Of a stretch of 64,000 nt of DNA, positions 35,420 to 47,400 are shown in pieces. Below the pieces are notes generated by a model, which ran no database searches, was not told where the DNA came from, and saw only the letters and a list, made by a program, of their open reading frames with translations. Every line of letters begins with the position of its first letter. Position 1 is the first letter of the stretch. The stretch is from Carya illinoinensis. Its lineage: Eukaryota > Streptophyta > Magnoliopsida > Fagales > Juglandaceae. Both the position numbers and the translations under genes were made by a program. The stretch spans positions 27,468,364 to 27,532,363 of the forward strand of contig NC_056762.1 in the NCBI RefSeq assembly GCF_018687715.1, in the 5' to 3' direction.

Positions 35420-35900
35420 AACATGAGATTCTCATATCCTCCTACCTCAGCGACATAGGAATTGTAGTTATTACTCAATTGAATGCCAGCCATATCATTG
35501 TATTCTAGTCTTCTTTTGCTTGACACATCCAACCTTTTCTAACATCTAATATATCTTGTTTTTCCAGAACTAGAAGCATGAGTGTGCTCAAGGGCAGCAT
35601 GGATCAAACAAAACTCTCACTCAGAACCTAATATGGCATTGATCTTTGTCTTGCATCCGCTATGTTCCATTGGTCTTAGTTTAAGAATATTCGACGCTTT
35701 GCTAACAAACATGTCTTGACGAACACAAGAAAGTGTGAAATACTTTATTTTCCATAAGCTCCGATTTTAGAATTTCGTTTTGTCCCAATGAGCCCAATTT
35801 GTTTTGTATACCTCGTGTATTTTGCCCTTACTTCTTCAACTGATGAAAATGACATTCCCTCCTTTGGCTCTTAAACCACATCCCTGTCTCCACATTTGGT
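33698..35900 (-). pseudogene. FAR1/FHY3-type MULE-transposase-like remnant
   Basis: Read right to left: an N-terminal FAR1 DNA-binding-like part (about 35880-35700; EEVRAKYTRYTKQIG), a linker with MAGIQLSNNYN, then MULE transposase-like parts (35102-34815: LFGCDLIFKEDT, APQVIITNQGKAIQSAIAKV, HQFYLCHIIKKVSKK), the conserved SEGMNAFFDDYVN zone (about 34600), a SWIM-like zinc-finger region (about 34350-34170) and a basic tail (KGRPISKRK, about 33830). Several frame changes and stops separate these blocks, so it is not functional as it stands. FAR1-related genes are domesticated Mutator-like transposases; this could be a dead gene copy or part of a dead MULE. Confidence 0.8.
35383..35417. repeat. 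CT/GA microsatellite inside FAR1-like coding frame
   Basis: A run of about 16 CT units; on the minus strand it encodes Glu-Arg repeats between GGYENLMFGE and DALNYIRE, where FAR1 proteins normally have only a few residues. Confidence 0.85.
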
Positions 35901-35937
35901 TTCATCCCTATATAGACATAACATAACAAATAAAGAC

Positions 35938-35979
35938 ATACATACATACATACATACATACATACATACATACATACAG
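35938..35979. repeat. ACAT microsatellite
   Basis: About ten tandem ACAT units. Confidence 0.9.
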
Positions 35980-35999
35980 CAAAAATACACACATCATAC

Positions 36000-36928
36000 A
36001 TCTAATGTATTTTCATATATATCATTATTGAACTTCATAGCAGGCAAATTTGAAGTTGTGAATTTATCATTCCCATTAATTTTGGTTTAACTTGAATTAT
36101 AAGTCGAAACCATGTCAAACCACAACTAGCAAGCATTTAAAATGTCGAAATTTTTATAATAAAATCCCTTCTATGATAGCATCTCAAGATCTCAAAAATG
36201 ATCTTTTTTTTTTTTTTAATCATCAAATTTTACTTTTGAAACTAAAACTATTTAAGAAGTTATGCAAACAAAAGTAAATAAAAATGGTTGCCCTGCCCCG
36301 ATCATGGCATAATACCAGACAATCAAATGCAAGCAAAATTGATAATTACAAGAAGTTAAATTCACTTGTACTGGTGGCAAATACACATCTAGTTTATTAT
36401 GAAAAATAATCAACTAATTACACAAGCAAAAATGAAAATTACAGTAATAAATTAAATTCACTTATATTGGAGGCAAAAATATATATGGTTTATTGTGAAA
36501 AATATTTAACTGATTACATAAGCAAAAATTAAAATTTTAATAACAAATTAAATTCACTTGTAGAAGTCTAAAATACATTAGAACATTCATTGTGAATATT
36601 CGATTAATTGTACAAGCAAAACTGAAAATTTCATTACACAAATAACTGATTTTTTCCATACCATAAGAGGTACAATGACGGAAGTGAGATAGAAGTTATC
36701 CACACTGTAACGGTGTGTCATGGAGTGGGTTTGACAAGGTGTTCTTAACGTTTGGGCTGCAAGGGTGGGTTGGAGGTGGACCCGTTGTTTGAGCTGGAGG
36801 GTGAGCTTGACGTTGTCTGGACTCCAAGGGTGGGTTCAACATTGTCTAGATTCGAGCGGTGGGCTCGATGGTGGCAGCCCATGAAAAATGAACAAAAAAA
36901 ACTTTTAGAATGGGAAACAAACGCCGTT

Positions 36929-36963
<35 letters not shown>

Positions 36964-38461
36964 ATAGGGTTGAAAGTGGGGTGTTTTGGTGTGAGGCAAT
37001 TCATGCTTCTGACAGGAATAGTTTCAGACAGCTGGAGCTAATCACATCACTGCAGGGAGAAGATATGTCAAAAGCATCCGGTAGCAATAGAAAAGGAAAG
37101 AAAAAAAATAAACAAAAACACATCAGATGGGTGGTAAACCAGTGGTATAGGGTGGTAAACGTATCATTACCCATTTGGCTGATGTTAAAGACCCACTTAT
37201 AGAGATACAGTCAAACCACCTTGCCCTTGCGATCATTGTAGGTTTTGCGCACCATTTGGATCTCGTCGTGCCTATACACTAGAATTTACTATACGTCGTA
37301 CTCACTCCTTAGGTCACTTAAGAGTTGGCTGCTCATGAGCACGTGCTTCACACTTGACCATATCATGAAGTGAGCCTGTAGTTCTTGCAGTGAGAGTTGT
37401 ATATTTTATGATTATATTTTATCTTCACTCTCGAAACAACATGAACAATTGGGAGAGCTAAAAATTTTCCACAGACAAACAATAGAAAATGTAGGCCTAA
37501 ATAACAAAGATAGACAATTAAAGACAAAAAACTCATTAAACCCAAACAAAAATGCTCACAGCCTTGATAGTTGGAAAATGAAAGCAAAGAAAATATTATT
37601 AGAATATTATTTTTTAATATTATTATTGTTTTGGAATTTGAAAAAGTTGAATTATTTATTATATTTTTTTTTTTTTGTGAGAATTTGATAAAGTTTTAAT
37701 GATGAGATGAGATGAGATAAAATATTTTGCAAATCCAAACAGGCCTAATTTGCTCAGCTTGACTATAACCCTAAACCTTATTTGCTCACTCTGAAATCTA
37801 AACCTGTAAGTCTATATCCTATTTGAATAATACCTCATCTCTCCTTTAGGCCCCTCTCATTTGCATCTATAGCCATTAATCCAAGGGCAATAGCCATATC
37901 ATTTTAAAGCATTGTTCTCTACTTAAAAGTGGGGATGGCACTATGTTGAAAGAAATGAAGAGAAGTTGTCTAAAATGGCTTGGTCTTGTACAGAAGTACT
38001 TCATAAATGCAGTGTTAAGAAATATTGATTTGATCATGTGGAAGGAATAAAAAAGAATTAGAGTGAGGCAACAAACAAATTTATTAGTAGTGAAGAAGAA
38101 CTTGATAAACACAGGTGATGGAAATCATGATGTTAGATAGGACGGTAGAGAAAAAAGATACATGTATTCAACCTTAATCATTTTGCACTAAAGCATGGTT
38201 TAGTTGAGTTTGGATGACATCTATATTAGATGAGTCAAGATACTAGATTGTATTGAGGCCAACTTGCTTATTAATTTGAAAACTGTCAACTATTGAAAGA
38301 TGATCATGTTTTGCATGATGTGTTTGATGACACTCATTTGCTCATGTGCATAGTGTGATAATTTGGTTTGTTTATAAATCATTTGCATCACTGAGAAGTG
38401 AGAACTAGTTCTACGCTTTTGATTTCTTTTAGGAATTATTTTCATCTCATTTTGGATACAG
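36000..38461. other. Intergenic or intronic region before the SNARE exons
   Basis: No gene recognised. Contains an AG microsatellite (about 36931-36962) and an AT-rich MITE-like copy ending ATCCAAACAGGCCT (about 37540-37746). I searched it for the missing 5' exons of the NPSN gene and did not find them. Confidence 0.5.
37540..37746. mobile_element. AT-rich MITE-like copy with GATGAGATGAGAT end
   Basis: Contains AATATTATTATTGTTTTGGA, AAAAGTTGAATTATTTATTA, GATGAGATGAGATGAGATAA and an end AAATCCAAACAGGCCT. The left boundary is approximate and the TSD is not seen. Confidence 0.5.
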
Positions 38462-40912
38462 ATATGCAACCAATTTTGATAATAAGCGAATTGATCTCTT
38501 TGATGGGGGCACTGAAGGATATGGGGAGCAAAATGTCATGCTAGCTTCCTGTAAGTTTACATCCTTTTCACCAGCATGCTAATTTTGATTAATGCTTCTA
38601 CTACTATTGGCTTTGTTCTATGCTGAAATTAGAGTTGTTATGGGTATGTCCCTACTGGTCCTGCCTTTTTGTATACAAGGCATGCAGATTAAAGGATACC
38701 TGCTTAATTAATTTCTATTTGGTTATTGGTTTGTACTGGAATTTTGTCTTCTATAAATATTTACAAGTGAAAAGATGCCAAATTTTAGGTACCTGACAAG
38801 TGAACTTGCTTTGGTTGGCTACTTTAGTGATCGATTCCAATTTTAAAAATTTAGATTTGATGCATTACAGTGCCTTGGATGGCTGCAATCTATTGTATAA
38901 GTAACTCTTTTAACCTCTTATTACTTGGTGAATTTGTTGAATTTAATCTTTTCAGAGGTTATATTGATAAATCTATCATTAATACTTTCAAATACACATC
39001 TCTTCATATGCAGTGAGTACACACATCTATTCATACATATGAAAAATAAAGATGGTAATGGTAATTTGACAATATCATTGTCTCATTGGCATGGTGAAAC
39101 CAGCATAATAGTAACATCAGATTGCTGTTTTATATGATCAAAAAAATTGTGGATTGTTGTGCAACTATAATGTTTAATTGGAGTACATGTATGTATTCAA
39201 GAGCAATCAATGCCTAATTTTAAATTCGAATATAATGCACAATTTAATTTAATTCGGTAAACAATTCTCCACTATGAAGTATAATGGATGCTGAGATAGA
39301 TGCTATATGTTTTGCAGCCATGACAAACCAACAGCTGGTAGATAGTGGAAACCGGATGATGGATGAGACTGATCAAGTCATTGAGAGGTCAAAGAAGGTT
39401 TGTTTATCCCTGAAGACAATTTTCTTGCGAAAATACCATGATCATGTGTTGCTCTAATACTTGTCTATTTGTTAGAGAAGGTTACAGATGGTAGTATATC
39501 TTGTAGTTCTAGAACATACTAGCATTGTTTAGTCTTCCTTGAATATCACTTGAACTAGTTTGCATCAAGATCTGAACAAATTATGGAATATTATTTAGCT
39601 GATTAACATCAAATGTACCCTTCCCCCAACAAAACAAAGAAATAGAAAGCATAAAATTTTCCAGTGGAAGGCACGTTTTGTATGCTCATATTACCAGGTT
39701 CTTTTAAAATTATGAAAAAGAAAAAGGAAGGCATAAGATGATCCTAACTATAAAGATCGATGAAAAATAGGACACGTGACACAATCTGGATGGTCATTTT
39801 GTGATTGGGGTTGCAAATTATAAAAAAAAAGTGGCAGTTTGGTAGTTGAAATTGAAAAAAGGGTGATAGGGTGTGAAATGTAATTTCCACAAATATTTTT
39901 ACCGTTTTGAAAGTATGAAATTATTGCAAAGAAAGTAATGAATCTGTGTTTGTAATAGGTTGTTCATGAAACCAACAATGTTGGAATTGAGACGGCAGCA
40001 GCACTAAAGGCTCAGGTCTGTAATATATCAGTTTTAAAGAAAACCGATGTTGCGACACTTTATTAGTTCGACACTTTATTAGATCATAATGAATTTACTC
40101 TCTATCTCTCTCTCTTCCCTACATCCCTCCCTCCCATAAAGCATGTGCAAGCGTGCACAGACCGCACATGCACAAGCACAATTTCTCACCATGTTTCATT
40201 TTATGTTTCAAAAACTCCCAATGCTACTGAAACTAAGGATATTTATTGCTTTTTATGTAGACTAACCAAATGAGTCGGATTGTTAATGAGATGGATTCTA
40301 TCCATTTCTCAATCAAGAAAGCTTCTCAACTTGTGAAGGAACTTGGTAGGCAAGTCAATCTCCGTTTTCTGATGTTTTCAAATTTTGAGTGCCAGTTTTT
40401 TTTTTTTTTTTTTTTGTGGTTATATTGAATATTAGTTGTTGCTTACCTCAATTATCATTAGGTTGCAACTGACCGATGTATAATGGCATTACTCTTACTT
40501 ATTGTTATTGGAGTTGTAGCCATCATTATTGTTAAGGTAACATCTCATTTCTTTGCAGTCTCTGCTGCTGTAAAAAATCCATTATCTTCTCTTACAACAA
40601 AAAAGAAAAAGAAAAAGAAGAATCTATTAACTTGTGAAACAACTGGCAATATAATATTATCTTCTCTTATAACAAAAAAGAAAAAGAAAAAGAAGAATCC
40701 ATTAACTTGTGAAACAACTGGCAATATAATATTTAGCAGTTTGCATTGTCCACATCTATTAATTTGCTCAAATGTCCATTTATTTTATCTATTTTAATGA
40801 ATTTTTCACTTCAATATTTCAAATTGTAAACCCAAGCAACAAGGACATCCAGGATATTCCTAGATTAGCCTCACTAGCAATGACTCGCAGATTACTTTGG
40901 AATTCTAGTTGA
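38462..40912 (+). pseudogene. NPSN11: Novel plant SNARE (NPSN11-like), 3' half only
   Basis: Six exons can be read in frame: 38462-38550, 39318-39397, 39959-40015, 40261-40353, 40462-40536 and 40823-40912. They encode the end of the linker (NKRIDLFDGGTEGYG), the Qb-SNARE helix (MMDETDQVIERSKKVVHET through FSIKKASQLVKELGRQ), a C-terminal membrane anchor (IMALLLLIVIGVVAIIIVK) and a short tail ending RRLLWNSS. NPSN proteins act in membrane fusion, including at the plant cell plate. The first about 130 residues (Habc-like part) are not found in the window, and the acceptor of the last intron reads AA (40821-40822) rather than AG. The SNARE and anchor frames are otherwise clean. Most likely a truncated duplicate; a live gene with unseen distant 5' exons cannot be excluded. 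Confidence 0.8.
40581..40730. repeat. 75-bp tandem duplication in last NPSN intron
   Basis: A unit starting ATTATCTTCTCTTA and including AAAAAGAAAAAGAAAAAGAA and CTTGTGAAACAACTGGCAAT occurs at 40581 and again at 40656, nearly identical. It makes an apparent open frame across the intron, which is not real coding. Confidence 0.85.
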
Positions 40913-41161
40913 AAAGTTATAAAGGTATTATTTTATGAGGTTGAAGATGATTTTTCCTTGTGATTGGATGGAACGCATTATAGATATGTGTTCTGGCTGA
41001 TTTGTGAAGTTATTGCTAGGAAAACTTTCCCATGAGTTAGGCCAACTTTTCTGAGTGATAGTATCTCAACCTACTCTGTTGTGAATTATTAGGTTTGATT
41101 TGAAGTGGTCATTTTGATTATATCTTCTACCCCGACTAAAAAATAATTCATAGCTAAGGGA

Positions 41162-41236
41162 CACTACAAGAAAAATAGGCTTTTGCGACTAATTTATAGC
41201 AATAAAAAGACTATTAGTAACCAATTTCTTGTAGTG
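41162..41236. mobile_element. 75-bp CACTA-type mini-element
   Basis: Ends CACTACAAGAAA (41162) and TTTCTTGTAGTG (ends 41236) are perfect inverted repeats of the plant CACTA (En/Spm) type. Flanked by the 3-bp TSD GGA at 41159-41161 and 41237-41239. Only about 50 bp lie between the ends, so it is a minimal non-autonomous copy. Confidence 0.85.
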
Positions 41237-41348
41237 GGAGTCTCAAAATGTGTAGATTATGTCGATTCATATCATGTCTTGCCACCTTTTTTTAATTTTT
41301 ATGGGAATGTATTGTCACACTTGTAAGATACTTGCACTGCTCTTCTTT

Positions 41349-41352
<4 letters not shown>

Positions 41353-41402
<50 letters not shown>

Positions 41403-41403
41403 C
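41353..41403. repeat. ATT microsatellite
   Basis: About 17 tandem TTA/ATT units just before the gypsy insertion. Confidence 0.9.
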
Positions 41404-41464
41404 AATTGTTTATTTGTCATATTGTTTTGAAACCAAAAGGTAACAGAATTCACGAGCAGGATAT

Positions 41465-41878
41465 TGTTTCCAACTTCCTGGTTCAACCTCATGTCAATGC
41501 CAAGAAGAAAAAAGCACAAAATCTCTCTATGTAAAGTTGGAATCTCTCCAAGAAAATAAATTAACAGGTTTCGGGTGTCTCACTAGACTAGTCCCTTCTT
41601 AGGATCAAACATGCAATTTCATTAATCATCAAGAAGTGCCTTTAATTGTACAACCTTGATCCTTAAATAGCCAATAAAATAGAATACTAATCTAACTAGA
41701 AAATAACAATTACAGATAGAATAAAATTAGAGAATACTAATCTAACTAGGAAATAACAATTGCAGATAGAATAAAACTAGGATATACTAATCTAATTAGG
41801 AAAGTAATAAATTAGAAAAATATAATTATCAATTAAAATATCTCCACTAATTATGGAGCATCCTCTTAATTTGCATCA
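41465..41878 (-). repeat. 3' LTR of the gypsy element (with 50-bp duplication)
   Basis: It is 414 bp against 364 bp for its partner. The 50-bp excess is explained exactly by a tandem duplication, 41682-41731 and 41732-41781, each starting GAATACTAATCTAACTAG. Confidence 0.9.
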
Positions 41879-42351
41879 ATTGCCAGTTCCCCTGAAGAAC
41901 TTGACTTTGGCAAGTTTTGACGAGTGTAAGTAGCAAATAGATGTGGATGTAAACGTTGGACTTTTGATGCTTGCAACCAAATTGATTTCGAATTTAGACA
42001 ATTTTTCTACTGAACTAAAAACTTGTAATACCCTCCTCGACGAGTTGTAACAAATGGTGATCAAGAATGGAGGCAATGTCATCTCAAGTAGCTGGATTTG
42101 CTGGGACATGAATAGTTGTGTCTGTGATGCCTCTGGAGTTGGTAATGTGGAAAAATCATTTTCATCACCCTTAAACTTAGTGAGATCTTCTATGTTAAAA
42201 ATTGGGCTAATACCAAAATCAGAGGGCAAATCAATGATATACGCATTGGTGCCCAATTTCTTGGCAACTTTAAAAGGATCAGCCCGCCATGCTTGAAGCT
42301 TGGTAAAACTCCCCGAAGGAAATTGCTCCAATCTTAAACGAATAAGAACCA

Positions 42352-44090
42352 TGTAACGTCCCCAAATCCCCACGCATGAACACGGGAAAATCGAGACGTC
42401 CGGATGATGATATCACGAGTCATCATCCTATCGACGTGTGCCAAGTGTGTGAAAAAGCGACGAATGTGCACGAGAAATACGCAGCAAAGAGCAAGACAAT
42501 AACTAAGTACCAGAATTTTTCTTGTTTAATACAAAACTATTCAAACATACATAAATAAATATTACAAGACACAAATATAATTTTAAACTAAATACAAAAC
42601 ATAACATCAACACCCCGGCGGAGCCACATTCTCGGGCTCAGCCTCCTCCTCCTCATCCTTGATCTCTACAACAAAATCTACGGTACAAAAAATGGTGTCG
42701 TAGGTAAGTAAACTCCAAACACCACTAGATAAAAACATATAAAACTCAAACAATATTCATGAAAGGATGCCAATGCACAAAACCCATAAAATTTTATTTT
42801 TCCACGCACACCAAAAACCCATTTGGCCCACAAAACATATCCTTAAAACCAAGTCTCGCCATTATCCCAGATAATGGCCCAAACCACCATTTTCCTAGAA
42901 AATGGATCAAAAACCTTGGAAACCAAGCATCGCCATTTTCCCAGAAAATGGCCCACATCCGAAAACCATAAAAACAATCTGGTTATGCATGCACCATGAT
43001 CTCCCTTAGGGATCACCCGCATACCCTGGCTCTATGCCACACCGCAGGTAACGACTACGCATGTGACACCTAAATGAGCGATGCCCAGACTCGCGTCTCG
43101 CGCGTACCTGGCCAGGCCATCCTCTAGTCCCCGCCACTCTAGGGACCACGGAGTCGATACGACAGCGTTACCGTATCGTACGATCCGGTCGTCGCCCTGC
43201 GAGAACCCAGGGGATGTAACTCAATTTTATCCACTCCCGAGTGACCAGAGGAGCTCCACCGAGATAATAACTCATCCCGGCTTGGGCTCGTGAGACACAC
43301 ACACCCAAAAACATTTACGCCAATAAAACGAGATTTTTCCGATTAAAAACAATATGGACATAAACCCAATATGCAAATCACGCCTCAAAGCACAAATAAT
43401 CAAGCAAACACAAACAAGCAAAACCAAGCACTCCGTCCTCAATCCATCCAACCCCCGAACTCCTCGGACTCAGTCCGGAATCAGCCAACCAACAACAATT
43501 AATTATTGAATGAGCAAAATATATTTAAATCTAAAAGTAGGGTTTGAAAAATACTTACAGCGCTATACGGTATTTTTAGAAAACACGCGGCGTTGCAAAC
43601 GGCGGAAGGAAAGCAACATAACAGTGAAAATTCACTGTGGTCGTGGGTTGTAAAATACCCACTTTTGAACGGGGACAAACCAAGGCTTGGGATTGATAGG
43701 GAATGGTCTAAAGATGATTATGAAGCTAGTGGAAGTGAAGTTTGGCCGTGGGTGGTTGCGAAAACAGTGGTTGATGGCCGGATTTCTCAAAATGGAAAGC
43801 TAGCTCGTGGGAGCTGTTCCGGTGGCTATTAGGGGCCGGAAATGGGTGGGTTAGGACGGCAAGGAACCGGTGATGAAGTGGTGAAGAGGTGGTGGCCGGA
43901 GGTGGAGCGACGGCGGCAGATCGAAGCAAAAACCGTGGGGCTTGTAGGGCGTTTTTCGGCCAAACGGCTGGCCGGATGGGGCTGGGGTTCGGTGGGGTGG
44001 TGCGCCGGCAGGAGGGGGTTTGACCGGCGGGGGTGGTGTCGACCACGGTGGCCGGACGGTGGTGGGTCGGGGCTGAGCTGAAACCGACGT

Positions 44091-44146
<56 letters not shown>

Positions 44147-44469
44147 CGACGCACGGGAGAGAGAGGAGGAAAAAGAAGAAGAAAAAAAAAAAGAAAAAGA
44201 AAAAGGAAAGAAAAGAGAAAAAGAGAAAAAGGAAAAAGGGAAAAGAAAAGATGTAGGAAAGAAATGAGGTCCAATCCTCACTCCGGAAAGCAAAACAAAA
44301 CCGCCGAAAACGAGATTAAAAACTGTAAAACGAATAAATAAATAAAACACAACATCCAACAAATAAAAACCAATTTCAAAACACAATAATTTAAAATAAA
44401 TAAACCAATATATTAATTAAATTAAAAACAACCCTTCAGTAAAAATACACGCAAAAGCGGGTCATCACA
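42352..44469. mobile_element. Solo LTR (2118 bp) nested in the gypsy integrase region
   Basis: Begins TGTAACGTCCCC and ends GGGTCATCACA, with TSD AACCA at 42347-42351 and 44470-44474. The interrupted host frame resumes in register across it (FNVGDMV on one side, LIRLRLEQFPSGSF on the other). No internal retroelement coding region, so it is a solo LTR left by LTR-LTR recombination. Long frames inside (about 43726-44386) are artefacts of GC-rich and GA-repeat sequence. Long TGTAACG...ATCACA LTRs are usual in Ty3/gypsy lineages. Confidence 0.92.
44092..44142. repeat. GA microsatellite in solo LTR
   Basis: About 24 GA units within the solo LTR, responsible for Arg-Glu or Ser-Leu artefact frames. 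Confidence 0.9.
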
Positions 44470-47400
44470 AACCATATCACCCACATTGAATTGTCTATCT
44501 TTGCATCTTGCATTTGCAAAAGCTGCGTAAGAATTTGTATGAAAGGTAAGGCACAATTTGCATTCGTGAACGTCCCTCATATAGCTAGAAAAATCTAGTG
44601 CAACTTCGCTTGGTCTGGGAGACAATGATAAGGAGTTATCAATTGGAGTGCTGGGTCAAAAACCATAAATCACTTCGAATGGGGTGCATCCTATTGATCT
44701 GTTAACAAAATTATTGAAAGCAAATTCTGCTTGTGGAAGTACTATTTCCCTACTGGTGACATGATCTGCGATGAGGCAATGTAATAAATTTTCCAAACTC
44801 CTGTTGGTTACTTCAATTTGGCCGTTTGTTTGAGGATGGAATGCACTAGAAAACATCAGCTTCGTCCCCATTTTTGTCCACAATGTTTTCCGTAAATAAC
44901 TTACAAATTTTACGTCTCTGTCAGACACGATAAAAGCTAGAACACTATGTAATCGGATTACTTCTTGCAAGAATAATGCAACAATCTTTGAGGCATCATA
45001 AGTCTTGTAACATGGAATGAAATGTGACATTTTTGAAAAACAATCCATGACCATCATAATTGAGTCATGTTGCCGAAGAGTTTTAGGCAATCAAGAACAA
45101 AGTCCATGCTAATATGTTGTCATGGCTTGTCCAAAATGGGGAGTGGTGTATAGAGCCTTGCTTGTTGCTTGGATCCTTTATTGATTTGGCAAATCCGACA
45201 ACGATCAACCACTGTATGCAAATCTCTATGTATTCAAGGCCAATAGAACCGATCGGCAACAATAGTAAAAGTTTTATAATATCCGAAATACCTAGCTAAA
45301 CCCCCACTATGAAGTTTTATAATTAGGAACTCGCGGAAAGACCCACAAGGAATGCATAGCAGTGTTCCGTAAAATAGATATCCATCTCTCAAAGAATATT
45401 TACTACTAGATACGTGCACATGAGTAGATAGATTGCTTCACACGTTGCCAAGTCCTCATCCTTAGCATGTTGCATTTTGAGACTTTCAAATCCTGTAAAA
45501 TTAGCTGAAAACATAAGCAACAAGTGAGGTCTCCTGCTTAAGGCATCAACCACCTTATTTTCAGTCCCCAACTTATGCCTAATAACAAACTGAAACTGCT
45601 GTAAATAGTCCATTCAACGAGCATGTAAGATATTTAGCTTACTTTGAGAATTTAGATGCTTCAAAGAATCATGATTAGTGTAAAGAATAAACTCTTTATG
45701 AATCAAATATGGTCACCAATGCTTGAAAGTTTGAATTAAAACATAGAATTCAATGTCATATACCAAGTATCGTCGGCAAGTGTCATTAAGCTTCTCGCTG
45801 TAAAAAGTGGTGGGGTGACCTTCTTGATTCAATACATCCCTGATTCCTACATGTGAGGCATCATAAGCCACTTTAAAAACTTTAAAGAAATCAGGCAACT
45901 TAAGAATTGATGCTTGCCCCGTCTTATCTTTAATTTAGGTAAAGGCCTTGGCAGCTGTGGCACTCCATGAAAAATTCTTTAATTGCAAGCACTTAGTGAT
46001 TAGGGCCATTATAGTAATAAACCTGCGAATAAATCGGCGATAGAATGTGGCCAAACTATGGAAGCTCCCGACTTTAGAAAAATTCTGAGGCGTTGGCCAA
46101 TTCTGAATAGCTTGCACCTTTGTGGAGCTGGCCTTGACACATTGATCAGAAATTATAAAACTGAGAAATTTGACACTTTTCTTTATAAATGAACACTTGC
46201 CCTAATTAATATGGAGCTGTTCAGCTCTCAAAATCTTCAATACTTGCTCAACATTGCTTAAATGATCCTGTAAACTTTGGCTAAACATTAGAATATCATC
46301 AAAATAAACAACAAATTTACCCAAGAATGACTTGAGAGCTTGTGTCATAACGTGCATGAAGGTGCTTGGTGCATTGGTTAATCCAAAGGGCATGACTAGC
46401 CATTTAAACAAACTATCTTTCGTTTTGAAGGCCATCTTCCACTTGTCGCCTGACCAAATACGAATTTGATAGTATCCACTTCAAAGGTCGATCTTAGTAA
46501 AAACAGATGAACCACTTAGCAAATCCAACATGTCATCAAGACAGGGAATGGAAAACGGTATTTCACTCTTATCTTGTTAATTGCTTGGCTATCTACACAC
46601 ATCCTCTAACTACCATCCTTTTTGGGTGTAAGTTAAACCGGAACAGCACAGGACAACACAGGGGATAAGATTCTCTCGAATAAAGTCTTTGTCTAACAAT
46701 TGCTGATTTTTCTAGATGAGCTCTTCATTCTCTATTGGGCTCATGCGATAGTGCAGTAAATTAGGGAAGGTTGTTCTGGGGATTAAGTCTATAGCATGTT
46801 GCACATCTCGCATTGAAGGTAGTTGCTTTGGCATCTCATCCAACATAATGTCCTGAAATTCCTCCAACATTGTGGCGAGTTCCTCTGGAACATAACCATC
46901 TTCTTATTTCATTTCGCACCTTACTACCATTAGTACTATTACTTCATCATGTATGACTCGAGAAAATTGACGCATGGTCAAAACTAGGACAATTTCATTT
47001 TTTGTCTCAAATTCTAAGATCTGCAAAGGATCCAAAACAAATTTCTTATCTTTAAAATTAAATGAATAAGTGTTAGCATACCCATCATAAGAAACCCTTC
47101 AATTACAAAGCCATGGATGCCCCAATAGCATGTGACAAACGTTCATTGGGATCACATCGCACCAGGCCTCGTTCACATATTTTTTTTCCAATGAAAATTT
47201 AACCAAACATCGTTGCTTCACTAGGGATGATTTGTCTTCATTAACTCAACTGATCCGATAAGGAATAGGATACTTCTCAATCTTTAGCCCCAAATGTTCT
47301 ACGACAGTTTCATAAATCACATTCATGCTGCTGCCATTATCAATAATGACGTTCAAAACTCGAACATTATGTTCCATGAGTGTGTGAAAAATATTGGTAC

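Noticed and set aside
36752..37202. Two + frames of about 70 codons
   Set aside because: One ends in an AG-repeat-derived Glu-Arg run, the other is Lys-rich low complexity; no support as genes.
40483..40797. 104-codon frame with AIIIVK and Lys runs
   Set aside because: It is the NPSN membrane-anchor exon read through its donor into the intron; the Lys runs come from the 75-bp tandem duplication.
43726..44386. Overlapping open frames of 182 and 185 codons rich in Ser-Leu/Pro
   Set aside because: They lie within the GC-rich part and GA microsatellite of a solo LTR; composition is low-complexity and no start context or homology is apparent.
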